Of a stretch of 64,000 nucleotides of DNA, positions 47,930-59,519 are shown in pieces (within the stretch, counting starts at the first letter, position 1; each line of letters begins with the position of its first letter). The translations under genes and the position numbers were made by a program. The DNA is taken from contig JABAKD010000029.1 of the NCBI GenBank assembly GCA_012845835.1, positions 13,283,892 to 13,347,891 on the forward strand, given 5' to 3'. The DNA is from Undaria pinnatifida. Taxonomy: Eukaryota > Sar > Phaeophyceae > Laminariales > Alariaceae. Under the pieces are notes generated by a model. The model saw only the letters and a list, made by a program, of their open reading frames with translations. It searched no databases and had not been told where the DNA came from.

Positions 47930-49275
47930 GTGGTGGCGGCGCACCCTTTGTTTTTCTGAGGCTGATCGCTTCAGAAGCTCTATCTACATGTATGTATGTG
48001 TCGCACAAGTTTAGTCTGCGGGGAAACGTTTCTGGCCGGTTGAGCTCCTGGAGCGAGAAACTACTGCATACGTACGGTTCTCAGTCTGATAATTTGACGA
48101 GTGAGTGTCCTTGTTTTAGGACTCGATATAATCGATATCATCGATCTATCGTCGATATGATAGCGCATAGATAGAAGTGTTAGCCGGATTGCGCCAACGG
48201 ATGCCTTCTTTGAGGTCACGATCCGGGTGATATTTTCATTTGAGCTCCTCATGATAGGAACTCAGAAATTTCTTAGAATATGCTGCGCCCCTACGGCGAG
48301 ATGAACGGGGGGACAACTAAAAGTGGTATATACTACTCAGTATATAGTACCAGGTATACTATATGCCGACGAACGAATCCCATGGCCTAGGTATGCAAAG
48401 AAAAAAACACCGAGAAACAAGAGGAAACCTATCGAACGCAAAAATACATACATGTCATGTGGGTGACGGTTGCAGCATCGGCCTCACACGAAGCAGACCG
48501 GGTTTGCTTGGGACAATGTAGGGGAGGTGTCCACAGCGCAACGTTAGTCTGCACGCGACACGCCAACACCGCACGCTGATGCCGGCACTCTGCTGCTCTA
48601 GACAGCTGAAAAAACCGTTGTTCGTTTCATTCCGTGTTTGTGGTTTAACAGTAATGGGCTTAAAGGGGGCAGTATTAAGAGTATGTTGTTGTGACAATTT
48701 TAGGTAACCCGGGCAGCAGGGACGGGGGGAAGGAGGGATCAGCACGGACTGGGGGGCGGGCGCTGTCACGCTGTTACGGAAACGCTTGTCACCACCAACA
48801 ACCAATCATCTCGGGGAAGGTAAAGACGTATTATCGCAATGACATGTCGCGAGTAGGACACGCCAAGAGCTTATTTGTGGGTTTTTATATACTGACTGAT
48901 TGATTACACACAATACCATCATCGTTGGAATGCCGATTGTTTGTGTTTATACTACCAGTAGATCGCTTGTCGCATAAACAATGCCTACTAATAGTGCACT
49001 GTTGTGCGCCACAAAAAACATCTACTGTGTTGTTGTAGGCCATCTGGTTGCACTTTCTTTTCTTCTCAAAGTGAGCTACTACTGGGTGGGGCTCCGCGTT
49101 CCTGAACAACCGAGTGTGCCCCAGAACATGTATCAATAGGCTGCAATAGGTGCTACCCCCTGACACCATAGAACTGCGGGGTATTGTTTGGAAAGTCCAT
49201 TCGTACAGGGCGCAGGGGATAGATACGGTGCGGCTCTGCGAGGCCCACTGATCACGTCAGGCCATCAATGATGGG
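47930..49275. other. Non-coding stretch
   Basis: No exon or recognised element. A minus-strand frame at 48455-48805 has no protein-like features. Confidence 0.35.
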
Positions 49276-49865
49276 AGCCCTCATCGCCTATCATCGTATA
49301 CTGAATGATATGACAATGTACATATAACACACTCCCACGGACGAGTCTCAATGCCGATTTTTTTCAAGAAAAAATCGGTGGAGTGCAAAGTTTGAATGAC
49401 GGGTCTATGTGGCACTGCTACCCCGACGAGATCTTTGGAACTCGCCGCGGCACCTACCAATAGCATACGGTCCAACACGTCACGCCGGATGCGGGTTTGA
49501 GGGCAGCCAGTATCGAGGAGCACCGCACATCTGTAGGGCGCATGGCGTCCCCTCCGCTATAAAGTGCAATTTTGGTAGTGAAAGAACGTCGTCCAGCGTC
49601 ACGCTACCCCCGACGAGGCAGAAGTCATGTTCTGGCAGTGCACGTCCTGAGGCGCCGCGAGAAACTAGCGTCAAAACCTCCGGACTTTGGTCGGCGGGTG
49701 CGCCCGAAATGTAGGTCGACATATCTGAAGGCGGGCCTTGGCAAGCGCCGACCGCGGTCCCCGGGCGTGACTGCTGAGCAGACGAGATTTCGTGGATTCC
49801 AGCATTCCCGGTGGGGCTGCGGAATCGACGAGGAGAGGCCGGGTGTGGCGACCCGGCCTCGCTGT

Positions 49866-50271
49866 CGCGAATTGCTCCGCGAAAGGCAGAAAGTGCCTCA
49901 CCGAGCATTTTTTTTCTTCTGCACTTGTGGCGGTCCTTGGCGCGGAGGTCGTTTGCCCGGAGACCGATACCCCACACTGGGTTCAGAGGGCTGGCGTCTG
50001 CCAAACGTTTGTTGCCAGTGCGCAAAAGGTGACGTTTCATGGCTGGGGTCTGCGTAAAATTGGCGATGGTGCCAGATAACACGGCATTTTGCTTCTCCCT
50101 GCCCCAAACAGTGGAGTCACTATTGCGCACGCCTCGACCGACGCGTTTGTGTGTGCTGGGGTCAGACGATGACACGATGAGCTCCACTGCGCGATGGTCT
50201 TTAAAAAGCCGGGCCTTCTCGACCGCGCATAAATATGATACGTCGTCGACGACAAACGACGAAGGAGACAC
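49866..50271 (-). pseudogene. NADAR (YbiA-like) domain within the retroelement
   Basis: NADAR proteins are N-glycosidases acting on ADP-ribose-linked or riboflavin-pathway substrates. Residues about 118-252 of the 380-codon ORF carry the family hallmarks in order: SSFVVDDVSYLCA (family: PSPF.VDG..Y...E), EKARLFKDHRAVELI, DPSTHKRVGRGVRN, WGREKQNAVLSGT, NFTQTPAMKRHLLRTGNKRL, ADASPLNPVWGIGLRANDLR, and MLGEALSAFR. A short deletion after YLCA removes part of the 'E/QYMMA' stretch, consistent with decay. Confidence 0.8.
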
Positions 50272-51465
50272 CTGCGAAAACAAAAACGTCGGTTGCCAGA
50301 ACAACCAGCACTTTGTCTGTGGAGTATTCGAGGGAAGGGTCAAAAGTCCACCCCAATTGCTGAGTCTGAGCCACGGCAGGGGAGGACGGCGCTTGGAGTG
50401 CGGGTTCCCGTTGCCGAACGGACCATGGTCGAGGGGGGCGGCGCTGTGAGCGCGCACTCCCTTCGTAGAAAATGTAACCTGGCTGGCGGGGGGCACGCTG
50501 GGAGCGCTGGTCCCCACCGCCGGTACTACGCCGTGGAGATCGTTAGCAGACGGCGTAGGAGCCCATGGGCTCTTAACATAAGTAATTTGTGCCGCGCCAC
50601 GTGAAAGGTGAGCGACAGGCACTCAAGCATCTTGCGAAACGAATGCCGTAACACCGTCGCGCTGTCAGTTGCCGGTGCGAAAGGTACCTGGTTGCCGCGC
50701 GTTGGGGTCTCCGCTCGGTTTGTAGGTTGCCCCGAAGAGCTTCCCCGGAGTAGACGCTGAAGCGGAGGAGGCGGACGAGGGTGGGACAGCACCATGTTGC
50801 CCGGGCGTGTATGTACTGTTGGTGTTACCGCTGAGGCTGTGGTTACCACTGTGAATGTTTACCCGGCCCTGGTCCTGGTGGTACCCTCGCGATTGGTTTG
50901 AATGGTTTCGGCGATTTTTGTTGTGGCTTGCGAGCGAGAAGACTTTCTGTCGCGGCGGTAGCTAATCATACGTGCTTGCCACCGTCGGAGAGCGTCGTCA
51001 TCGTCGAGTTGGGCGAGTTTAGGGTTTAGACAGCCGCCGGCGTTGATAAAGGGATGCCTACAGTTGCGCAAGGAGTGAGTGTCTTCGTGAAAGTTGCGGC
51101 AATGGCCCCGGTTTGCTCGGAGGGCAGCGGCGCGGGCGGAGGGCGTGAGGAGGTCGCTTCAGAGGGGAGGTTCGTCGGTCTCGAACGAGGCACTAATGAC
51201 GAAAACTTCTGCATGGTGTTGTTCTTCTAGGGGCCAGCAGTTGGACATTTTGTCAAGCCAGGGTCGGTGGGATAAGTAATTGACATGACAATCGGATTAT
51301 GGCTCGATCCCGTCTGCCAAGAAGGCGACTGGGGCGGCACTTGGCCCTGGCCGCGCCCATAACCGGCCGGCCGAGGCCCCGACGGAGCGGATGACTGCGC
51401 TCTCGTCGAAGAAACAGGTAGAGAAAATGTTTTTCGCTGTTGACGGTAGGTGTCTTATTTAATAA

Positions 51466-51533
51466 AAATATTGTAAGGACGTCAGCCGTGAGTTCGACGA
51501 ACTTCGGGTCATTACTCATCTTTGCAAGCTGCG
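51466..51533 (-). repeat. ELTADVL repeat family R9, copy 4
   Basis: Reads LAKMSNDPKFVELTADVLTI, lying between the gag and NADAR parts of the retroelement. Confidence 0.6.
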
Positions 51534-53751
51534 GATATCTTATTGTGCGCCAAGTCACTAAAAGCTCTCCACATGGCATCTAACGAGGCGTATGGCTGTG
51601 GATCCGTTGCCTTCGAACCAGGGTACAACGCAGGCATAGGCGTCGGAAACTACTCGTTGACCGCCATCCTAACCATCTCCAACACCACATCTGTCCCCGA
51701 AGATAAAACACGCTCACTCCCCGTGACGGACGATACTAACACACGGAACTCCAGACTGAAATAAAAAAAGTGCAACCGTTACACACTCCAACAGTGTGCA
51801 ACTTGGGGTAGCCTTCCGCTGTGTCGACCCGGTCGAAGTGCGTCACGAGCTCGCGTAGCAGGAGGGTGACAGCCTCAGGCCCAGATGCTTTTCCGTCCAT
51901 CGCTCTTGACACCTGCCCGACAAAGTCGTCGATCAAAGTAGTCATGCGGGCGGTCGTGGGCCTGTCAGGTGTTATGGCACGGTTGAATGCCAGGCGAAGT
52001 GGGTGAATCCAACCGGCTGCCCACCTGGGCGCACGTACGCCCTCTTGGCAACGGTCGTCGCAGCGCATGAGTATGTCAGTCACAGCAGACCGAACCAAAC
52101 ATTTGAGTTGCTGTGTGCCGTCAGACCTGTGCAAAGAGGTGGGGAACAGTAGCACAGATATGCAAGATACGTCCTTGTAGGAGAGTTTAACATAGGCACG
52201 CCTAACCGAGTCATCAAGCGTGGATTTGGCAAGACCCGCGGCGGTAGCAAGTTCGGCGGTACGCGCCCGGGCCAAATCCGAAGAAATTGGCTTGTTGTGG
52301 TCCCGACACAGTCAGTTTCCTCAGACGCTTAGCGGAGGAAGCAATATCCACCAGGGAAGGAGTTACTTGCCTCTTGCCGGCTATCACGGTCACCTCGCTG
52401 TGGTCCGTGGTTGAGCCCGAAGACGAGCAGGAGGAGGTGGATGAGCCTTCCCACGCTGAACGACCTCGTGCGCTGTTCCGCCGCCCTCCGGTGCCTCCTC
52501 CCGAGCTGCGGCCACCCCTCCGGTTGGTTCGGGCCTGGTTTCTCCCTTGGCGGCGCCCTGAGCCGCCACCAGTGCCCGACGCTCCTCCCCCGCCTCCGCC
52601 ACCGTTGCCGCCCCCGCGGCGGTTGTCGTGGCCACCACCCCCACCATTATCGCCGTCTCCCCCAGTTTGGCTGCCGCCACGCCCGGAGCCACCACCTCGG
52701 CGGTTGTGGTCCTCGCGGTCGCGACTATCACCGCGCCGCCGTTTGGTTGCGCGCCTCTCCTCTAGCGCTTCCTTTGAGGTCAGCCAGAGAACGGGATGGG
52801 GGGCGCCGTCGTGGGCTATTTGCGAGGCTTTAACCAAGGCGAGAGTAGGTGCCCACCTCATCTGCCCGAAGCCGGAGTCGTTTTCGCGGCTGGCCCAGAC
52901 CGCTCCGACCGAAAGGTCTTCCGCTTTGAACGACGACCGTCTCTCTGACGCTAGGCGGGCAGTGGCCGTTGCTACCACCGCCTCCGCCAGATCCGCCGAG
53001 AACTCTAAACTCGGCGTAGACGCCATGTACTCGACGCTGCCCATCATGAAGGCATCATACCCGGGTCGTGACTCCTGGGAGGCAACACCCAGCGGACGCG
53101 CCGGAGGCGAGGGGGCCGCCGTAGCTCCCGCCGCAGTCGAAATAGCTGAGAGGGCGATGGTTCGGCGCGCCCTCTCTGCTGCCCGGGACGCCTCTCGAGC
53201 AGCGGCCTTCTCGAGGGCTTCATCCTCGCGGCGTCGGCGTTCATCATCGCGGCGTCGGCGTGCCTCACGCCGGTGTATGGTCGCGTTTGCATCGTCGAGC
53301 GCTCGCTGGGTCCGAGTAATTTCGGACTCCGAGTCCGAGGGGCCGGCATGGGCGCCCTGGTCCCGGGAGCTCTCGGGGAGGCGCTCTGTCGCGCGCGGAG
53401 AGTCCAGGTGACGGCGGTAGTGCTCTATCGAGCGCGGGGAGGCCAGCTGGTGGCGCTCCCCCGGGGCTGACGAGACCTGGCGTCAAGACGCCCCCGAGTC
53501 CGGTAGGGGTTTTTACGCCTCCTCCTCGTGAACCGGCGAGGCGACCCGGTCGGTTGGTGTGCCCTGGGGGTGCTGGCTTGTGTTGGTGTCGCTGTCGTCG
53601 CCGGAGTTCTCGTCCGGAGGTCCTCCCCGTCAAGTCGCGGGATCTCGAGCGTTCCCTTTCTTCCTCCTGAGCCTCCTAGTTGGGGCGCGTGGAGGACCGC
53701 AGTCTGCCCGAGTAGCCTGCATCGTCGCTGATAGACATGTTGTTGCCTGTA

Positions 53752-53754
<3 letters not shown>

Positions 53755-53782
<28 letters not shown>

Positions 53783-53790
53783 GGGGGGGG
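53755..53790. repeat. Poly-G tract
   Basis: About 26 consecutive G, then G-rich. Confidence 0.95.
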
Positions 53791-53924
53791 AGACGAGGGC
53801 GACGCGTGAAGGAGCGACGAAGGCCGACATATTGTTGCGGTGTCCCCACTGCAAGTAGTGGTAGAATCTGTGTGCTAGCAAGGAGTGAGGCCAAGATGGG
53901 CATAACTGGCTCTAGCTGCAGTAC

Positions 53925-54560
53925 AGGGGGAGCACAGTATAGGGTTGCATAAAACGCCCACACCCATCGCACCAAAACAGGGAGCATTTAACCTAGGTGT
54001 AACCTAGGGGGGTAGCACAGTAAAGGGTCGCCTAACACGCCGACGCTCATCGCACCAAAACAGGCAGCATTTAACCTAGGTGCAGTGTAGGGGGGTAGCA
54101 CAGTAAAGGGTCGCACAAAACGTCCGTGCCCATCGCATATAGACGGGCAGCATCTGCCCTAACAGTAGTGTAGGGGGGGGTAGCACAGTAGAGGATCGCA
54201 CAGCTAACCGTACAAAAACCTACAGCATTTGCGTGTAGGGGGGCTAGCACAGTAGAGGATCGCACAGCTAACCGTACAAAAACCTACAGCATTTGCGTGT
54301 AGGGGGGGGTAGCACAGTAGAGGATCGCACAGCGAACCGTATAAAAACGGGCAGAATTTGTCTTAACAGTTATGTAGGGGGCTAGCACAGTAGAGGGTCG
54401 CACAGCCAACCGTATAAAAGCGGGCAGCACCTGCCCAAACAGTAGTGTAGGGGGGGGGTAGCACAGTAGAGGATCGCACAGTCAACCATATAAAAACGGG
54501 CAGCACCTGCCTTAACAGTAGAGTAGGGGGGGGGGTAGCACAGTAGAGGGTGTTGCACAT
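53925..54560. repeat. Tandem array of about nine 60-85-bp units
   Basis: Each unit has 'ggggggtagcacagtagagg', 'tcgcacagc.aaccgtata', 'aaaacgggcagcatttgcc'. Units start near 53929, 54008, 54092, 54180, 54242, 54308, 54379, 54456 and 54534. Length varies by loss of the middle part. Confidence 0.92.
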
Positions 54561-54564
54561 AGAC

Positions 54565-55205
54565 CAACCGGAGGACAAAGGTCAGTACAACGCCCGAACG
54601 AGGTAGTTTCCAAATAATGTAAGGCGTTGCTCCAGAACTGCACCCGCCCAACGCGCGGGGCCAACCTGCCTGGTGTATGAGTACGATGTACGAGGATTGT
54701 TCTGTTTTTGTTTGATCGGAGGTTGATTGACGAGCGATTTTTTTGTATGAACTACTCGTACTATACTTTCTTTTTGATTTTTTGAAGGAACATCGCTTTA
54801 TTCTCTATAAAATTATAAAAATATATACATACACTCCAGCTGTGAGACCGAAGATTTTGTCGAAACTCATCTTTGCAAGCTGTGTGTTTTACTCCAATCA
54901 AGCGTATTACTGCGTGTCCTCATTAAGGACATATAGGTCGGCGACTTCCCTTGGAACTACAGTGTAGCTTGTACCAGGGTCAACAGGGTGACGTTTAGTC
55001 AGTTTGTGCGCGGAAACTATAGAACCCGTTTTTGAGGGGGACAAAATCTGACAGCTGTGGAAGGAAATGCATCAGGTTATCAAGTGTATGCTAATATACT
55101 ATGCATTGAATACGGAAGGCAGACCACAAGTACTCGAGTATCGATCGAGTACAAGTATATACAACGAAAGCGCTAAGAGCTGAGTACAGCAGCAGCAGTA
55201 TCATA
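54565..55205. other. Non-coding stretch with R9 copy 5
   Basis: 54836-54882 (minus) is a degenerate R9 copy (LAKMSFDKIFGLTAG). Nothing else recognised. Confidence 0.4.
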
Positions 55206-55207
55206 CT

Positions 55208-55415
55208 AGGGGTTACTGTGTAGCGCCGGCATGTGCAAGACGGAAGTACCGGCGCAACAACAGCGGGAGCTACTCCTTCCAAATTGCCCCTACCTTGTAC
55301 CTATTGGCTGTTCCCACATCAGCTATCTGCTGTGCCAAGCGTTCGCATGGATACAACAGGGGGCAAGCGGCAACAGGGGGCAAGCGGCAATACTCAACCG
55401 GCATTATTATACAGA
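55208..55415 (+). mobile_element. CCGGCA-type MITE, copy 7 (diverged)
   Basis: Keeps 'gcgccggcatgtgc', 'taccggcgcaac' and 'actcaaccggcattatta'. The centre is replaced by unrelated DNA with a 'gggggcaagcggcaa' duplication. Confidence 0.5.
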
Positions 55416-55464
55416 TTCCCCCCGAGCGCATACTCGTATATTCGTAGGGACTTTGTATTGTGCA

Positions 55465-55640
55465 CAAATTGACTTGCGGAAAGCGCGAGAGCGTGAGTTA
55501 GCAATACTTGATGGAAAATCGACGAGCGGTTTCACTGCTGAACCCTATGCGCGATAGAAACTGAACGCAAGAACCGGGGGGGAGAATTGACGACACCTAT
55601 GACCACGGCTTGTCCAGAAGGTGGAAAGTAGAATTGTGAA
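55465..55640 (+). repeat. Dispersed repeat R10, copy 2
   Basis: Matches 36110-36340, including 'tgacttgcggaaagcgcgag' and 'gaccacggcttgtccagaag'. Confidence 0.6.
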
Positions 55641-55644
55641 AAAA

Positions 55645-56640
55645 ACGAACGAAAGAAACAGAGACCACCACTACTGTCACGCCGTCACTAATAATACTGC
55701 TGTACCGGTAGTTGCATGTTTTCGTAGGCCGATTGCTACTGGTATACCGTAGGTACATACCCTTTCTCGAGCTCTCACGGTTGTGAGCTCCATCATCGGG
55801 TTGTATATCTTGCAATGAGGCGTTTAAGCCTCATGATCACGAGGTGTGGGGAATCTATAGCCTCGTTTTCGTTTGTTTCGAATAGCCGCATCTTCGATCC
55901 CCTTTCCAATTCCGGATGTTTTGTTGACATCCTTTGATTGTAAGGTGATCTGCATCTACGACTATTCAGGGTGGCCTAGTGTAATGGAGTGCTCTCCGTA
56001 GAAGGATAGTTTATAGATTCGACGTGAAACCATGTCATGGTTGAGGTGAAACCACGTGACATTAGATGTCACATTCACGTTAAGGCCATCAGAGATGGGC
56101 GATAATGTAGGTGACGATGATGGGACAAGCAGGACGCCCCACATCTCACTACCTGCTCTATCTGCTCTACCTGCTCTACCTTGCGCTACCGTGTGCCTAG
56201 GCCTGTTTTGTCTGTCTTTTAGAGTTCAATGTAGAGGAAACACTGTATAAGCTTTTGAGTCTAATCAGCGAGCCATGAGGAGAGACCAAACAAGGGCACC
56301 GGAACCCATGAGGAGCACGCTTCCCAACACCGACCAACCACGCATCCCCCACTCGGAGTACCACTACAATTCAGTGTTCGGTATGTATGTAAATAAATAT
56401 ACATGTATAGTGCCAGACTATAGTACCCCACCCAGTTGGCAGGTTGAACGAATTCTAGTGCACTCCCCCCGCAGTTCGCAAAAACTGCGGACAGTGATAA
56501 GGTCGGCGTCCCCGATGACTAGCGGGTGCATCTTGTCTAGCCTCGTCCCTCCTGATGATGTTGAAGTCAGTCGTGGCTTCAAGTCTCGCGGAATGCGTTC
56601 ATTATCCTGCTCTTAGTAGGAACTTTTAGCTGTGAAATAA
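55645..56640. other. Non-coding stretch
   Basis: Short ORFs up to 113 codons without recognisable similarity. No repeat recognised. Confidence 0.35.
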
Positions 56641-56644
56641 ATGA

Positions 56645-56790
56645 ATTGACGCGCGGAAAGTTGAAAAGTGGGAACAATGCCAAACTAAATGCGAGATGAA
56701 GGTGAAAGTACCGGGGGGGGAGAAGGGAGAGGACACCTCCCGTGACCACGGGTAGCATTCCAGAAGGAAGGTCGCTGAGGATTTGGGTCA
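56645..56790 (+). repeat. Dispersed repeat R10, copy 3
   Basis: 'acgcgcggaaagttgaaaag' and 'gaccacggg...ccagaaggaaggtcgctgagg'. Confidence 0.55.
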
Positions 56791-56808
56791 GGGTTAGGGT
56801 TAGTTAGA
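56788..56808. repeat. Telomere-like TTAGGG doublet
   Basis: 'cagggttagggttagttag', two perfect units plus flanking variants. Confidence 0.6.
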
Positions 56809-56809
56809 C

Positions 56810-57730
56810 TAAGTGTAGATCTATACACTAAGATATACCGCTTACGAGTTGAGCTGGAGGAGAGCAAAAGTAAGTGATAATAAAACAAAATGATGGTACA
56901 GGCCGGTTCACGTCAACTCCCCCCAGATTTTCTCCCACGGCAAGTGTCCACGCCACCGGTTTTTCGATTCAGAACGTGAATTTTTGCACACGTGTGTTCT
57001 GTGTGCCATTGCGAAGACCTTACGTACTCACTTGTCGTTTCTTTTTTTTTGTCTGATTTTTTGTCATTCAAGGTTATTTGGAAAATGTGACCCACCTTAG
57101 ACCAACATTTTGAACGAAAAAAAAAGCAAGGAAAAAAACCCGGAGGTCAGGCCTCGGGATGTGAATGAAGAACACGCGTGTGTGCAAAATGTCAGGGTCT
57201 ATCTCCCGAAAACGGCGTGAACATTTGCACTATTGTGCGTAAAAATGAGTTAAGATACGTTATTCCCTTCAAATTACTTGGTTTTGGTGTAGGATCATTT
57301 TTTTTCGCTAGATCCTGCTTAATTAATGTTGAACACAGGCAGGTCAGATCTTCGATTTTTTGCGCGAAACTTTCTACAGACATGCCTTCGAGTACCTCCA
57401 ACCGGCTGATGATGCAAAATCCGGCGAATTATTTTTTCAAGCCTCCGCTCGGAAACATGTTGAATGTTGTTGAAGAATTTGAAGGCCTGCCATTGGTCAA
57501 CACGAGTTTTGCCCCTGGAAACAGCCCAAGGCCGTTAAAAAGGTAGCTGGCCATGTCACCGTCTTCCATTCGTCATGGAGGTCAGTACATGATAACAAAT
57601 AATCCTTCTGTGGGATGTCCTCTCGTTTTGGCGTGCCACCGAAAATGCTCGCCGTCATCAGCAAATTCCACGACGATGCAAGCATGCGTGCGGTTGGATG
57701 TTGGAGAGTGCTCAGATAAGTTCGACGTGG
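56810..57730. other. Non-coding stretch
   Basis: No recognised feature. ORFs at 57178-57546 (+) and 57497-57880 (-) partly overlap the TRIM LTR and are not supported. Confidence 0.35.
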
Positions 57731-58396
57731 TGTTATAAGGCTTAGTTTGGGTAAGCTATTGGTTAACCTTTTGCAAGTGGTCAAAAGGACTAATACCCCA
57801 CTAAATACCTTAACAAATGACGTCGTCGGCAGGACCATGGGTTTTTTGGGTCGTGGGTTCAAGCCCCACATCTGCACCATAATAAACTTTTTCAGACTTT
57901 CCCCATGTCGAACTTGAAGAATACTCTCCCCGGTATGCCCAGGAAATGAAACGGCTTGGATATTGACAGGTCCGCCGTATATCCGGCTGACCTGCTATCC
58001 CGCCGTTTCAGGGGGGGAGAGTGTTATAAGGCTTAGTTTGGGTAAGCTATTGGTTAAACTTTTGCAAGTGGTCAAAAGGACTAATATCCCACCTAATTCC
58101 TTAACAAATGGCGTCGTCGACAGACCATGGGTTTTTTGGGTCGTGGGTTCGATCCCCACCATCCACAATAATAAACTTTTCAAATTTTCCCCATGTCGAA
58201 CTTGAAAAATACTCTCCCCGGTATACCCAGGAGATGAAACGGCTTGGATAATTGACAGGTCCGCCCGTATATCCGGCCGACCTGCTATCCCGCCGTTTCA
58301 GGGGGGGAGAGTGTTATAAGGCTTAGTTTGGGTAAGCAATTGGTTAACCTTTCGCAAGTGGTCACACGGATTAATACCCCACTAAATACCTTAACA
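57731..58396 (+). mobile_element. Tandem miniature LTR retrotransposon (TRIM-like), LTR-int-LTR-int-LTR
   Basis: Three LTR-like units: 57731-57894, 58022-58182 and a truncated 58312-58396. Each begins TGTTATAAGG and the first two end in TTTTCA, giving TG...CA ends. The 127-129-bp internal segments end in the purine run 'caggggggggagag'-type just before the next TGTT, as expected of a polypurine tract. No coding capacity. Inside each complete LTR is a perfect tRNA T-arm-like hairpin (GTGGG-TTCAAGC-CCCAC; GTGGG-TTCGATC-CCCAC). A primer-binding site is not clear. The third LTR is interrupted by the LINE. Confidence 0.75.
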
Positions 58397-59472
58397 GTGG
58401 ACCAAGGTCTCAGGCAAGGATGCGTGCTCGCGCCGCTGATGTTCAGCATGTTTTTCACAGAGGTACTGTGTGTGGCCGAGAAACGCTTCCTCGCCGATAC
58501 AGCCGTCACAGACAACATGGTGCAGCTCCAACGAAAGGAGAAAGGCGAGAAGAAGGGCACTTCACGCACAGGCAAAATCGACGGGAGGGGGGGGGAGGAG
58601 GAGGAGGAGGGGGTGCAGATATTGTGGGGTATGCTGTACGCTGACGATGCGGGCAACGTATCACGATCATCAGACGGGCTGGAAATTATGATGTCGGTGA
58701 TCGTGACTGCATGCTCGGCGTTCGGGCTATCGGTCTCCGAGGCGAAAACAGAGATCATGTGCCTGCTAACCGAACGTGGGGGGAAGGTGTCATTCACCAT
58801 CAATGCAGCCGGCCAGGTATTCAAACAATCGAGTTTGTGTACTTGGGCGGAGCTATCACCGCAGACAGATAACTTAGCATTGAAATAACGCGGCGTCCTC
58901 TGAGGGCCTGGGCGTGCTTCCAGTGGTACAAGATGGAAATCTATGATCGCCCGGGTGTGCGCTTACGGTAGAAGGTGCGGTTGCTGAAAGCGGAGGTGAT
59001 CGAGACACTACCCTACGGTTGCATGACGTGGAGCCCGAACAAGCCTGACTATGACAAGCTACGACGGGTTCACCACTCCATGCTCCTCCGATGCCTCGGA
59101 TGGTGGAAACGGAAGCGCGACGACCACAACCTGTCGTACGCCAACGCGCTTACCAAGACAGCTCCCGAGAGCATAGAGGCGATAGTGCGCAAACGGAGAA
59201 TATCGTTTGCGGGATTCGCAGCACTTATGGGGGAGGATCGCCTGCCACAGAGGGTGATGTTTAGGGAGCTTGTTGGGGGTAAGGGCTATTCAGGAGGGCA
59301 AGAGAAGGACTGGTTGGTACACCTGAAGGAGGATACGTCAGTCTTTAGAATAAAATTCGAAGGGTGGCGAAAGGCTGCTCAGAAGGCCGGCAGATGGTTT
59401 CGACGAGTAGAGGAGGGAGCCGAGTTGTTCACGCGGAAATGGCATGAGACAGAGAGACGCAGAGCTGGTTAG
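58388..59472 (+). pseudogene. 5'-truncated non-LTR retrotransposon (LINE) reverse transcriptase relic
   Basis: 58388-58830 reads VDQGLRQGCVLAPLMFSMFF, WGMLYADDAGNVSRSSDG (catalytic YADD at 58637-58648) and FGLSVSEAKTEIMCLL. A frameshift near 58828 follows, then stops, then 58975-59472 with ETLPYGCMTWSPNK, HHSMLLRCLGWW and VRKRRISFAGFAALM. Only the palm end and C-terminal part remain. An acidic insert (GGEEEEEGVQ) precedes YADD. Dead copy. Confidence 0.9.
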
Positions 59473-59519
59473 CGACACGCAAAGGCCGCGGCAGCGCCAT
59501 CAACCGTCGGCATTTCTAA

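Larger units (their letters stand above)
49281..53640 (-). pseudogene. Retroelement relic with gag-like region, Cys/His cluster, NADAR domain and aspartic protease motif
   Basis: Minus strand. 53640-53050: Pro/Arg-rich start, then an Arg/Glu-rich coiled coil (RREARRRRDDERRRREDEAL). 53047-52214: gag-like ORF with a Gly/Arg-rich tail. 52275-51736: frame-shifted continuation (LKCLVRSAVTDILMRCDDRC). 51100-50860: CRNFHEDTHSLRNCRHPF and INAGGC, a Cys/His cluster. 50622-49480: 380-codon ORF with the NADAR domain. 49523-49281: LLDTGCPQTRIRRDVLDRM, an aspartic-protease-like motif one frame over. At least three frameshifts and an R9 insertion (51466-51533) show it is dead. Integrase and reverse transcriptase were not found downstream. 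The order gag - Cys/His - NADAR - protease implies one polyprotein. Confidence 0.75.

Noticed and set aside
52287..53411. 374-codon plus-strand ORF
   Set aside because: Antisense of the GC-rich gag-like region; the minus strand has the coiled coil and gag-like sequence.
56788..56808. Chromosome end
   Set aside because: Only two TTAGGG units in the interior of unique DNA.
57836..57886. tRNA gene
   Set aside because: A perfect T arm is present, but no acceptor-stem partner or complete cloverleaf. It recurs inside each complete TRIM LTR.
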